From positions 27,630,806 through 27,694,805 of the forward strand of contig CM048848.1 in the NCBI GenBank assembly GCA_026545225.1: a stretch of DNA of 64,000 nucleotides. The letters run 5' to 3'. This DNA comes from Cornus controversa. Lineage: Eukaryota; Streptophyta; Magnoliopsida; Cornales; Cornaceae. A program made the translations under genes and the position numbers. The notes under the pieces are model-generated. The model was not told the origin of the DNA. It saw only the letters and a list, made by a program, of their open reading frames with translations, and did not search any database. Positions 45,973 to 57,962 of this stretch are shown here, one piece after another. Within the stretch, counting starts at the first letter, position 1. Each line of letters begins with the position of its first letter.

Positions 45973-47232
45973 ACACTAGAAAGATTCAATGAAATGGATC
46001 ACTAAGAACAATATAATGTAAGATGACCTAATGCAAAAGAAAAAAAGAAAAAAAAATAGAATCCTAAAATGACTCACAAAAACACAATCCAAATAAACAA
46101 GCAATTTTTTTTAAAAGAAAAATTAATTCAAGGGTAGTGATTACTATTTTAGTTTTTTTTTCCTAAAGCATTATTTGGACTAGTTCCAAAATTATTCTTA
46201 CCTAGTTAGACAACTTCTACTCCTTTTCAGAGGAACTAGAGGATTACCAGTTAAGTTCCACCAACAATATAACCAGATAAGTTTCTAAGATAGATTGGAG
46301 GGGCACAAACGGTCTCACTTAAAACCCAATCTCCTCAGAACTTTCCTAAACATTGTGAAGTTGGGAGGTGCTCACTGGAGTTACCAAAAGTTAACTCTAT
46401 CTAAGAGGGTCCTATAAGCTATGTGAATTCCTATGGCCAATGTTTACTTCATTTTAAATTTAAACTAAATTTGGCTTGGGATAGACAAATGCAAGAGAAT
46501 TTTTAACCTAGATGGGCAAGGAATTGGTGATGAAATCCAAGCCTTATCTTGTTCGGGGTTCATTCCCTTACTAAAATTTTAATGCAAGAATGCTAAATTA
46601 AAATGTACAAACAAAACACACCACAAGAAAATAAAAAAAGAAAAAAAAGCAAGGGAGTGTGTGGTCTTTCTTCTTCTTCTTTTTTTTTTTAACTAGAGAG
46701 AAAAAAAATAAAACAAATAAAATATAAAATAAACTTGAAGAAAGTGTGACCCTAGGGTTATTTCTAAGTTATTCAATCCTAGAGTTCTCATGCAAAAGTT
46801 ATCAACCTAAAACAAAAATCTATGTTTTCTAAATCTAAGAAAAGAAAAATATAAATAAACGAAAAAAAAAATGTACTTACTTGGATTCCAAAGTAGTGCC
46901 CAAGAAAATGCGAAAAAGGCAATTTTCAACAATACCACCTATAGAATTCAAGAAGTATCAGGTAAAACATTAATACTAAAATAAATCAAAAATTGAATTA
47001 AGAAAAATTACTAACACTAAAACTAAACTATAATAATAAAGAAAAAGTTTTTTTTTTTAAAACCTAAAACAGTGAACTAATCAAAAATAAAATTAGAAAT
47101 ATTTTTTTCCTTTTTGATAATTATAAAGAAAAAAAGAAAAAAAAAACTAAATTATAACTAGTAGAAGAATTAAATCAATCAAAATTTGATTAGTTTCTTG
47201 TTTGCGATTCCTCGCCAATGGTGCCAAAAACT
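45973..47232 (-). other. Element E long leader and primer site
   Basis: About 1.2 kb of A+T-rich sequence between gag and the primer site has no supported ORF. Positions 47209-47226, TCCTCGCCAATGGTGCCA, match the tRNA-Asp 3' end at 14 of 18 positions. A much longer leader than in A is typical of some Athila subfamilies. Confidence 0.65.
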
Positions 47233-48602
47233 TGATGTTGTTTTTAAAATGTAAAATAACTCACAAGTGTATGAATCTATTAAAGTATAGATCGGAAAGA
47301 ACGAGGTCGAATCCAAGGGAATGCTTTGAGAAGAAAAACTAACATAAATTTAAATTAATTTAAAACTAATCTAGTTTAAACAAAAGTTGGTTGATTTGAG
47401 AGAGATTAAACTAACATGCAAATAAAATAACACAATTAAAATTGAATAGAGAAAATAACTAAGGTGTTGGATTCCACCACCATTAAATCCATGAAGGTTC
47501 TAATATTCATTTATTAATTCTCAAATTTAGAGTAGCAATCAAGAAATCAATCTATTGCTTACTCAAGATTTAACAATAAAGCACTATGAAAAATATATCA
47601 AAAAGGTAAATTTTTCTTCGCTTCACTAGTGTAAAATTCTAAGCATCCTATGAATCCAATTTAATGAAAAATGTAAGATCAAAGATTATCACTTTTAAGA
47701 AATATAGACCCAAGCTTAGATTAATTATAATACTTTCTAACTACTACATATACATGATTTAGATGGTGAAAGAACTATAAAATAATTAATCACAAGAAGC
47801 GAAAATTATAAGCATTTAAATCATACACATGGGAATCAATTAATGAACAAAACAACTTCACTTTATTAATGGAGGTTTCCTCCTCAACCCTAGTTGAGGA
47901 GTTTAGTTATACATGGTAGAAGAAGATAACAAATAAATAAAAGACATAATGGAATAAAATAAATAAAACCCGGATTGTCTCTGTCTTCTCTGCCCTGGCC
48001 TCTACTTGTTTTCCTCTCCCAAAACACCTTCCAATTCGGTACTTTATACCCCAAGAGAATACATAAAGTCCTAATCCAATTAGGAGATAATTAGGGTTTT
48101 TCCGCAGCCCTAAACAAGTGGATTTTTCTACTGATGTTCAGCCCAAGTTTTGACCTAGTAGAAGTCCGATTCACGAAATTTAAATGAAATACAAAAGTGT
48201 CCAGAATCGAATTTCGTTCAATCTATTCTGAAATCAAGTTGAATTGACACTCTAAAATAAGACTTTTGGGTCATTTTCCAAAACAGAATTAAAACTGGAT
48301 TATGCACAGAATTGGGCTTCAGGCCCGTAATCTCTTTAAGCAGTTATAATTCTTTTGGACCTCTTCCTTAGGCCGATTTGAGTTAAAATATAGAGCTGAA
48401 TGGATCCATTTGATGTAGGCTTCATATAACCCTCTTGAATGTCTTCTTAAAAGTCCAAAAATCATGATTTTAATTGAAATAATCATTAAGCCCTGAAAAG
48501 ACAGAAAACACAAAAATATAGTAAAATCACAAATAAACTATCACTAAGAGAATAAAATATGCAAGTTAAGAAGCTAAAATGTGTAACATTCAACACCGAT
48601 CA
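47233..48602 (-). repeat. Right (5') LTR of element E
   Basis: This LTR of 1370 bases starts TGATGTTGTTTTT and ends CAACACCGATCA on the plus strand. Its right half (from about 47797) resembles the A and B LTRs, while its left half is a distinct sequence, so E is a separate subfamily. Confidence 0.75.
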
Positions 48603-49729
48603 CTCCCCTCCCAGTATCACTGGCATAGATACCACAACTTACCTCTTAGGGCACTCTGATCTGTAATGACCAGTCTGCTGGCAATGATAGTACACTACCG
48701 TAGACGATGAAGGTCTGGTAAATAGAGTCAAAGATGATGTTGGGTAAGTCTATTATTGTCCCTGAGAAAAGGAGGTATCATCTCTATGCCTCTTCCTCTC
48801 TTGACCACTAGAGGATGCCTCGACACTTTAGCATGATTCCTTGCCTCTCTAGCCCTCTGGGTGTCATTACTAACCTCCTCTGCCACCAAGGCTCTCTCTA
48901 TAACTGCAGCATAGTTTGTCAAACCCAAAACTACAATTCTATCCCGTATAAAACTTTGGAGTCTTCTCACGAACTTCTTTACTTTTAACTCCTCAGTATG
49001 GATTGCTTCTGGTGCAAAACGAGCCAAGGACATAAACTTTGTCTCGTACTCCATCACTGTCATGTTGCCTTGTTTTAACTCATAGAATTTCTTCCTCAAA
49101 CTGTCCTTTACCGTCACCAAAAAGTATTTCTCAAATAAAAGGTCTTGGAATATACCCAATCCATCACCTCGATGTCATGGTAGTTCTAGATAAACTTCCA
49201 CCTATAAGGTGGTGGGTGGCCACTTTTACTTTCAAATGCTCCTTTACCTCTAAATTAGTAAAGAGCTTAACCATGTCATCCAACCAATTCTCAGCCACCA
49301 TAGGGTCATAACCTCCAATATATGATGGTGAATTATGTTTCTTAACATTTTTCAAAGCCACCATCATTCTACTAAGAGAGGCTCTAGGTGGAGCTTGATT
49401 CTCCTCTTGTGTTTTCCTCACAATTTGCTGCAAGGTTGCGACCATGTCATGCATAAACTGTTCTCTATAAATTGGGGCTGTTGCGGCTACTATTTCTCAA
49501 GCTCTCCGTGGTGGCATCATGCTATACATAGATAACAAGAAGATTCAATACTCAAATATTTCATTCTCACACAACTCGCATCATGTTTTCACAACGTCAT
49601 GCCAAGTTATTATACAATTATCATGTTATAAAAATGTAAGCAAGCAATCATGTTGCACGTAAGCAATTTACAAACTTCAAGTCTAAATCTTTATGTTTTA
49701 ATCCTTAACCTCAAGTAAACACATAATCA

Positions 49730-51244
49730 AATTCTGATTCGTGTGTGAGTGTGACTCAAAAAGTATATCAATTAAAATTTTCCACACTTCGCAATAGAAC
49801 GAATTTCTTGCAGAATAGGGCTATCGAAAGGGGTATCGTACCTCAGGGATTATGGTCTGATGAGTTGGACTACTGAATTAATTCTAATTAAATTTATGAA
49901 GAAAAGAATTCTGATTTTTAAACTAATTAAAAAGATAGAATAAAATAAATCAAAATAAATAGAAAGTAAGGATAATATGAGAGAAATCTAGGGTGTTTGA
50001 CTTCACCACTAACTCCACAATCAATGGTCAATTGAATCAACTATAGGGAATTACATCATGCATAAGTGGTGTTGGTGGCTACAAGATCACCTTCATCCGT
50101 CAAGAAGATAACATATGATTAAGGCTAAGCCATGGACTATCTTCGATTGGCATGGGCCATCTGCCTAACTACTCTAATCTAGGGTGCAGTATGGTTCATC
50201 TTCTCTAGACATAATCCATCAAAGCTCTTAACAATATATTCAGTGATTACCATTGTGTAATAATCTCTCTCATGATCACAGAAAACAAGAGAGATTGAGT
50301 TTAATAACAACAACTAAATATCTAAGACAAGATAAGAAATCATTGAAACTGAATTTACAAGACTTTTATTGCTCAATTCTATAATAAGAATCCTCTGAAT
50401 TACACAATCTATGCATGTATATAAAGGTCCCCAATAATTAAAACAATCAAACCATTGATACTTTGTTAGGGCTACATCAAAACCCTAGTGGATGAACTAG
50501 CTGCTCATGGTAGAAGAAGAAGCTTCAATTGTTGAGGAAGAAGACATCATCTTTCTGAATTACGCGTATGACTTTGTTCTCCAATGGCTCTGCAATATGT
50601 TTCTGTTCTCTTCTTAGCCCTCTCAGACTCTCTAATCTCTCTGTAAGCTCTCCCAACTCAGCCTCCAAGTCTTCACTTTATTCCCCAAGAGAATACACCA
50701 AAATCCTAATCCAATTAGGAATAAGTTAGGGTTTCCCGCAGCACTAATCGAGTGGGTTTTTCCTGCTGACTTCGGCCCAACTTTTGACCCACTAGAAGTC
50801 TGATTTACGGAATTTCCGTGAAATACAAAAGTGTGCAGAATGAAATTTCGTTCAACCTTACGTGAAAATAATGTCAATTTGAGGCTCAAAAGTAAGACTG
50901 CTGGTCCATTTTCCAAAACGGGATTAAGACTGTATTATGCGCAGATTTGGGCTTCAGGCCCGAAACCTTCTTAAGCAGCTGTAATTCTCTTGGACCTCTT
51001 TCTTGGGCTGAATTGAGTTAAAATAAATGGTTGAATGATTCTCCTTGATGTAGGCTTCATTTAACCATCTTGGATGTCTTCTTTAAAAGCCCAAAAGCTT
51101 GGTTTTAACTGAAATAATCATTAAGGCCCTGAAAATACAGAAAACACTAAAACAAAGTAAAATCATAAAATAATCTATCACTAAGAGAATAAAATACATA
51201 AGTTAAGAGGCTAGAATGCGTAACATTCAACGCCTATCAAATTC
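49730..51244 (-). mobile_element. Solo LTR 2 (Athila family) with AATTC duplication
   Basis: A single LTR of 1505 bases (49735-51239) is flanked by AATTC at 49730-49734 and 51240-51244. Its start, TGATTCGTGTGTGAGTGTGA, makes it the same subtype as element A. No internal sequence adjoins. Confidence 0.94.
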
Positions 51245-51352
51245 CACCATTCGTCCTCAAGTATTCAAACCCTGTCGCTCTCCAACATTCGAAAATGGGG
51301 GTGTTTAAGTTACAAACCAACACTCGTAATCTCAATTACTCTTTGATATCAT

Positions 51353-51364
51353 GCTCTGATACCA
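51353..51364 (-). promoter_or_regulatory. tRNA-iMet primer-binding site of the F block
   Basis: GCTCTGATACCA on the plus strand is TGGTATCAGAGC on the element strand, the usual chromovirus primer site complementary to plant initiator tRNA-Met. The LTR follows three bases later. Confidence 0.85.
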
Positions 51365-51367
51365 TGT

Positions 51368-53913
51368 TGTCACACCCTGATTTTTGACTCCTGGAAACCA
51401 AATGTGAACTCGTCCATTAAACCCAAATGAACCATCTTAATCTTTAGTATCTCGGAAGCTTAATCACATACTTGTATGTATGTATATATATATATATATA
51501 TATAATTCAATATTTAACAAATACCAATGGGTCCCACACGTGGTCATACATACACCTTCAACATCATTCCAATTCTCAAACTAGTTGTGGACTCCAAGTT
51601 TGATTGATCGAACCTGGTCCTTCGATTAATTGAATTGAGTCATTCGACTACTCACCCTTGAACCTTCAATTAATTACAGTAGCGATCAATCGCAGATCTA
51701 TCAAAACATCAATCGGAACACGCGAGCTTTTGAGGTTCAAAGTCATCACTATTTTTGATTAATTTAAAAAGGGTCTTCGATTAATCGAAATTATTCGATT
51801 AATCGAAGAGGAGTCTTCGATTAATCGTAGTCTTTTGACTGAAAATCATGATGTTCCATACTTGGTTCAATTTACGCTTATAATTCATTCAACAACCTAG
51901 AATCAACTATGCAACATCTCAAATCCCTAAATGCATCCACATAACACTTGCAACATAATCAAAGTGCTACAACCTCAAAATCCCATACATTGGACCAATC
52001 ACACATTTCATTGATCACAAGTCCCATATTCAAAACCATCCTCATTAAATATACTTAAATGATCCAAAATATACATTTCCTTAAAATGGCCTTTCCAAGT
52101 TCATAGTCATTAATGAATTTCATGTGTGTTGTCCAAAAAACATTAATAATTCAACTATGAGTACAGCAAGAGTAAAATCAACATGTCACAAGCTGACATG
52201 GATAACCATGTAAAAGGTATATAAAATATATCCAAAATGTCAAAAAGAACTCAACTTGGACATTCACGTCCCATCCACCATTGGCACCTTATCTGTAAAA
52301 CGTTTGGGGGCATAGGGGTGAGCATACAACTATGCTCAATAAGAATGCCCCAACCCACCTTGGTGTCGACCTGACACCGACCTACATGATATGCAACCAT
52401 GATGTTGCTACACAACATGACATATATCAATGTTCAACAATGCACAAATGCAATTCAAAATCATACATTTAAATCATACAATATGGTTAACAGTTAAAAC
52501 ACTTAAGCATCAAGATATTTGCATCTTCTTCGGTCATAATCCGATACATAAGCATGATTGGCCAATTCCGATGATCATGTGGTGTTGGATAACTCTGACA
52601 ATAATCGTGTGATGGGGCAACTCCGACGGTCACACATCCATGACATTATATAAGCCTAGCACTAGTGACTGGGCAACTCCGATGATCACTATACTTTGCG
52701 TATGAATGGGCATCTCCGAAGATCATCACATTAGGAGTATCCTCACCATTTCAAACACGTGATTGGTCAACTCCGAATTCGATGTACATTATATATGTTC
52801 ATAAGACACGTATACCTCGCATAGCATATAATCATCGTGTTTTTCAATGCATATTCTTGCCATGTTAAACTCTAGCATGCATTCATCTACTTCATTCCCA
52901 TATAGTGACATATATACCACAATTCATGCATATTAATCATATATGCATACATTTCATAACATAAAAATTATGCTCTCATTTCGTATATATTGCATATATA
53001 AAGACACAATTCACCACCTATCACAATTTGCACATTCCTAGCATACAAAATTACAGTGTAAAAGGGAGGAATAATTCACTCAACTCCCAACACTCACCTA
53101 TACATGATAACACATTTTACACCATCCCAAATTCAGCCATACCCTAGAATTGACAACTAAGAGGGAAGAAACACCCCTATATCCAGTTGGAGCTCTCCCT
53201 AGCAAGCCCTAGAATTCACTAAACTCTAAGTTGCTCCAAATTGCAATTTCTTTCGTTAGGACCATAGATCAGGACAAGGGGAAAACACTTTCCTTCTTGG
53301 ACAAAGCCCGAATCCACACTTAAACAACCCCAAAATTTTAGAACTCTCCAAATGGGAACATTTAAATCACTAAAGTGAAGAGGAAAGTGAGGGGAATGAC
53401 TTTCTCTCTTAGAACAAGCTCCAAATCTCACCACAAGTTGTTCAAAACCAAGGAAGAAGAATGGAGAAGAAGGAGAGCTTGGAGGAATCTTCAATGGTAG
53501 ATTCTACCTCTATAGGTTCTATCCCAACAATATACACTAAAGTGTATTTGACACTTCACCAAGGGCAAAATGACTATTTTGCCCTTCAGTCACTTAAGGT
53601 ACCTCCCGAGCTTTGTTTTCAAAAGCTCATACGGCCTCAAAATCACTTCCTTAACACATTAAAAATTTCATCTAGTGCAAATTCCAAAATAATTATTTTT
53701 CAAATTTTCAGGCCCACCCGACCCGCTTCCTAGGGCCCGCAGACCCAAAATTCTCATATTTACCCAAACGCTACTAAAATTTCTTGAAACCTCTAAACTA
53801 ATTCTCAAATTTGTTTCCCACACTTAGAACATGCTAAACATCATTTAAAATGCATTTATGGTAAAAATGATGAATAAAATGAAAATCGGCCAAAATTGGT
53901 CCCGGTCTCTACA
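51368..53913 (-). repeat. Tekay/Del-like LTR shared by F1 and F2
   Basis: This LTR of 2546 bases reads TGTCACACCCTGA...GGTCTCTACA on the plus strand, that is TGTAGAGACC...GGGTGTGACA on the element strand. It has a primer site on its left (as a 5' LTR) and a polypurine tract on its right (53914-53927, as a 3' LTR). It contains TCGATTAATCGA-type palindromes at about 51630-51830 and a TA microsatellite near 51483-51505. Positions 52540-52760 repeat a phrase such as GGCAACTCCGACGGTCAC. Confidence 0.8.
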
Positions 53914-56900
53914 ACCTCCCCTCCTTTAAGGAATTTCATCCTCGAAATTAGAAACATGCCTCAAGTGGTAAACAACTCAAGATAATTTGAGTGAACTTCT
54001 TGTTCCCACTCCCACGTAACCTCCTTGACTCCGTGATACCTCCAAAGCACCTTAACCAAAGAAATGGTTTTCCCTAGAGTACTTGCTCTCTAGTATCCAA
54101 AACCCCTATCGGTCTTTCCTCGTAAGACACGTCCTCCCCCACCTCAAGATATATGCAGTCTAACACATGTGAAATATCTGACTCATACTTTTTCAATATA
54201 AAAATGTGAAAAGTATTGTGCACACTTGACAGTTGTGGTGGCAATGCCAAGTGATATGCAACCTCATTTACAAAATTTAATATCTCAAACAGACCAATAA
54301 ACTATGACACTATCTTCAAGCTACGCCTAAATATCATCAAACCTCGCTATGGTGATACTTTTAGAAAAATAAGGTCCCTCACCTCAAATGCCAAAGGCCG
54401 CCGCCTCTGTCGGTATAACTCTTCTGGTGACTCTGAGCTGTAAGCAATTGTTGCCTTATTATCTTTATCTTTTCTGTATTTTCATGGACTATATCCAGTC
54501 CCAAGTCGATAGTTTCCCTGACCTCTATCTAACAAACTGGTGACCTACAGGGTCTACCATACAAAGCCTCGAATGAAGCCATCTCGATACTAGCTTGATA
54601 GTTATTATTGTATACAAACTCCACCAATGGAAGGTGATCCTCACAACTACCACAAAAATTAAAAGCACATGCCCAAACATCTCATCCAAAATTCGGATGG
54701 TACACTCTGACTGATCATTTGTCTGAGGATTGAAAGTCATACTGAAACGGAGGTCTGTATCAAGTGTAGTCTGAAAACTCTACCAAAACTGTGATCCTTG
54801 GATCTCTATCAGAGACAATGAAAATTGGCACCCTATACAGTCTCAGAATTTGATCAATATACATCCAACTAAGAGTATTCACGTCATCTATCACTTGAAT
54901 CAGAAGGAAATGAGCCACCTTGGTCAATCTATCTACAATGATCCAAACTGCATCGTGACTCTCCCTCGACCTAGGTAACCCTGTCACAAAGTCCATAGTG
55001 AGGTGCCCCCACTTCCACATAGCTACCGATAATGGATGTAACAAACCTGTCGGTCTTTGATACTCGACCTTCACTTGTTGATAATTGAGGCATCTGGCTG
55101 CGAACTGTGCAATGTCTTTTTCATACCCTTCCACCAATATTGCTTATACAAATTGTGATACATTTTGGTGCCACCGGAATGCACTGCAAGTATAGAGCTA
55201 TGAAACTCTTTAAGAACCTCATCCCTACAAACCAAAGGTACTACCATTTTCCCTTTGAACCTCATGACCATCAGAATGAAGACTCTAATTTTTTACCATT
55301 TCGCCACCCAAAATTTGAGTGCGAATGCACTCTGGCTCCCTATCATTTCTTTGCTCCTCAATCACTCTACTCACTAGGGTTGGTTGTGCAATGAGTGTGA
55401 ATAAAGTCATCGGTTCACCACCCTCACTAAAGTACAATCCCATTTTTGAGATGTCTTCCAACATCTTTCACTCTCGGATGGCAATGCTTACCAAAGTACC
55501 ATGTAATTTTTTGCTCAAAGCATCAGCAACCACATTAGCTTTCGCCGGGTGATACTGAAGATCAAAGTAGTAGTCTTCCATGGACTCCACCCACCTCCTT
55601 TTCCTCATGTTCAAGTCCCTTTGTGTGAAAAAAATATACTTTAAGCTCTTATGATCAGAGAAAATTTTAAAATTTTCCTCGTACAAATAATGCATCCACA
55701 TCTTTAATGCAAAAATCATCACCTCTAACTCCAAGTCATGAGATGGGTAATTTTGCTCATGTGCCTTCAACTGTCAGGAACCATATGCAACAACCCTCTC
55801 GATTTGCATTAGCACACATCCCAATTCGTCTCGTGAAGCATCATATTAGATTACATAACCCAAATCACATTCGAGAATTATCAATATTAGAGCACTAGTA
55901 AGTCTACTTTCTAACTCCATAAAAGAACGCTCGCAAAAATCATTCCACACAAAGTTAACTCCCTTATGAGTAACTTTAGTCATTGGCGCTACTAACTTTG
56001 AAAAGTCTTTCACAAAACACCGGTAATAACCCGCTAGCCCAAGAAGCTATGTATCTCGAATACGTTCTTCAGCCTTTCCCAATTCATTACTGTCTCAATC
56101 TTAGAAGGATCTACAGAGACTCCTCCTTTTGGCACCATGTATCCAAGGAACTTCACTTCCATTAGCCAAAATTCACACTTTTTATATTTAGCATACAAAC
56201 GGTGCTCCCTCAAAATTCATACCACTATCCTTAAATGGATCTCATCTTCCTCTATAGTAGGAGAATACATGAGAATGTCATCCACAAATACTATCACAAA
56301 TATGTCCAAGTACTCACTAAAGACTCAGTTCATTAAGTCCATGAATGCCGCTGGTGCGATCGTCAAACAAAATGGCATCACTATAAACTCATAGTGGCCA
56401 TATCTAGTCCGGAAAGCTGTCTTCGGAATGTCTTCATTCCTTACCCTCAACTGGTAATACCCTGACCTTAAGTCGATCATCAAAAAACATGTTGAACCCT
56501 TTAGTTAGTCAAACAAGTCATCTATCTTTGGCTAAGGATACTTGTTCCTAATCATTGCTTGGTTTAACTTTTAGTAATCTATACACAACCGCAAAGATCC
56601 GTTCTTCTTCTTAGCAAATAGGTTTGGAGCTCCCCAAGGTGATGTACTAGGTCATACAAATCTCTTATCTAACAACTCTTTCAATTTATCTTTCAACTCT
56701 TTTAATTTTGTTGGAGCCAAACGGTATGGTGCCATAGATATGGGCACGGTACCGGGAGATAGATCAATATTAAACACTACATCTCTCATCAGAGGTAACT
56801 CTATCACGTCCCCCAAAAATACATCTAGAAAATCACACACAATCGATGGAAATCCTCCATGAGTCATAACCTCCTCATCCTCAGCTGACAAGCTAGCTAA

Positions 56901-56937
56901 AAAATACCCTATCTCGTTCCGAGCACTGGATTTGGGG
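53914..56937 (-). pseudogene. Chromovirus pol remnant F2: integrase with chromodomain, RNase H, RT
   Basis: The minus strand reads, from right to left, RT (MAPYRLAPTKLKELKDKLKE, 56652-56957, and onward to about 56000), RNase H ([20 protein letters not shown] and DALSKK, 55468-55770), the integrase zinc-finger region (HSGGTKMYHNLYKQYWWKGM, 55071-55271), the integrase core (MDFVTGLPRSRESHDAVWII, 54760-55137) and a chromodomain-like end (VLWRYHGVKEVTWEWEQEVH, near 53995-54060). The polypurine tract AAAGGAGGGGAGGT then joins the LTR. Integrase plus chromodomain identifies the Tekay/Del branch of chromoviruses. The fossil is broken many times. Confidence 0.87.
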
Positions 56938-57887
56938 GAAGAGGGGTGAGCATACAACCACGCTCAGTAAAAATGCCCCAACCCACCTAAGCGTCGACCC
57001 GACACCAACCTACATGATATCCAACCATGATTTTGCTACACTACTGACATATATCAGTGTTCAAAAACTCATAAATGCAATTCAAGATCATGCATTTAAA
57101 TCATACAACATGGTTAACAATTAAAACACATAAGCATCAAGATATTTACATCTTCTTCAGTCATAATCTAATACATAGACATGATTGGTCAACTCTGACG
57201 ATCATGTGGTGTTGGACAACTCCGATGACACCAAAGTGTTGGTCAACTCCGATGACACTTGCGTGATGGGGCAACTCCGACAGTCACATAGCATTATATA
57301 AGCCTTGCACTAGTGACTAGACAACTCCAATGATCACTACACTTAGGGTATGATTGGGAATCTTCGATGATTATCATATTGGGAGTATCCTCACCAATTC
57401 AAACACATGGTTGGTCAACTCTGAATTTCATGTACATCATACTTGGACAATGCTACGGTATACACAAGTGTACATGTTCATAAGATACGTATACCTCACA
57501 TAACATATAATCATCATGCTCTTCAATGTACATTCTTGCTATATTAAACTCTTACATACATTCATCTACTCTATTCCCATATAGTGACATATATACAACA
57601 ATTCATGCATATTAATTATATATGCATACATTTCACAACATATCAATTATGCTCTCATTTCGTATAAATTGTATATATAAATACACAATTCACCATCTAG
57701 CACAATTTGCACATTCCTAGGATGCATAATTACATAGTGTAAAAGAGAAGAATAATTCACTCAACTCCCACCACTCACCCATACATGCTAACACACTTTA
57801 CACCATTCCAAATTCACCAATACCCTAGAATCAACAACTAAGAGGGAAGAAACACCCCTACCTCAAGTTTGGAGCTGTAGAGACCAG
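56938..57887 (-). repeat. Second Tekay/Del-like LTR fragment
   Basis: This stretch is collinear with 52311-53195 of the full LTR (shared phrase GGGGTGAGCATACAAC near the start, then GGAAGAAACACCCCTA near the end). It begins abruptly in RT sequence at 56938 and stops at 57887, where an oppositely oriented LTR-like start follows. Confidence 0.8.
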
Positions 57888-57925
57888 TTTTATTTTTTTT
57901 CGATAATTATTTTTATCTAAAAATT

Positions 57926-57962
<37 letters not shown>

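Larger units (their letters stand above)
40689..48602 (-). mobile_element. Element E: old gag-protease-only Athila relative
   Basis: E is a minus-strand element. Its right (5') LTR is 47233-48602 and the left LTR piece is 40689-41492, matching the right LTR's last 805 bases with roughly ten percent difference by eye. The primer site (47209-47226) is a diverged tRNA-Asp type. Next come a long leader, gag with part of protease (43488-45972), and a 3' region whose part 41493-42960 resembles the A, B and D 3' noncoding regions. No RT, RNase H or integrase was recognised. It is broken many times and is one of the older copies here. Confidence 0.8.
48603..51367 (-). pseudogene. Tekay/Del-like gag remnant F1, interrupted by solo LTR 2
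   Basis: Minus-strand gag of a chromovirus: PSYIGGYDPMVAENWLDDMV (near 49300-49355), then YELKQGNMTVMEYETKFMSL and LARFAPEAIHTEELKVKKFV (48960-49085), and a zinc-knuckle-like YYHCQQTGHYRSECP near 48650-48695. Gag's start side reaches the primer site at about 51353-51364 (GCTCTGATACCA, tRNA-iMet type) next to the LTR. Solo LTR 2 (49735-51239) lies in the 5' leader. Broken several times. Confidence 0.82.

Noticed and set aside
49039-49535. Plus-strand ORFs across the chromovirus gag
   Set aside because: Antisense shadows of the gag coding strand.
57929-57962. (TA)n run as a regulatory site
   Set aside because: Simple microsatellite; similar runs at 51483-51505 and 23320-23350 without any shared context.
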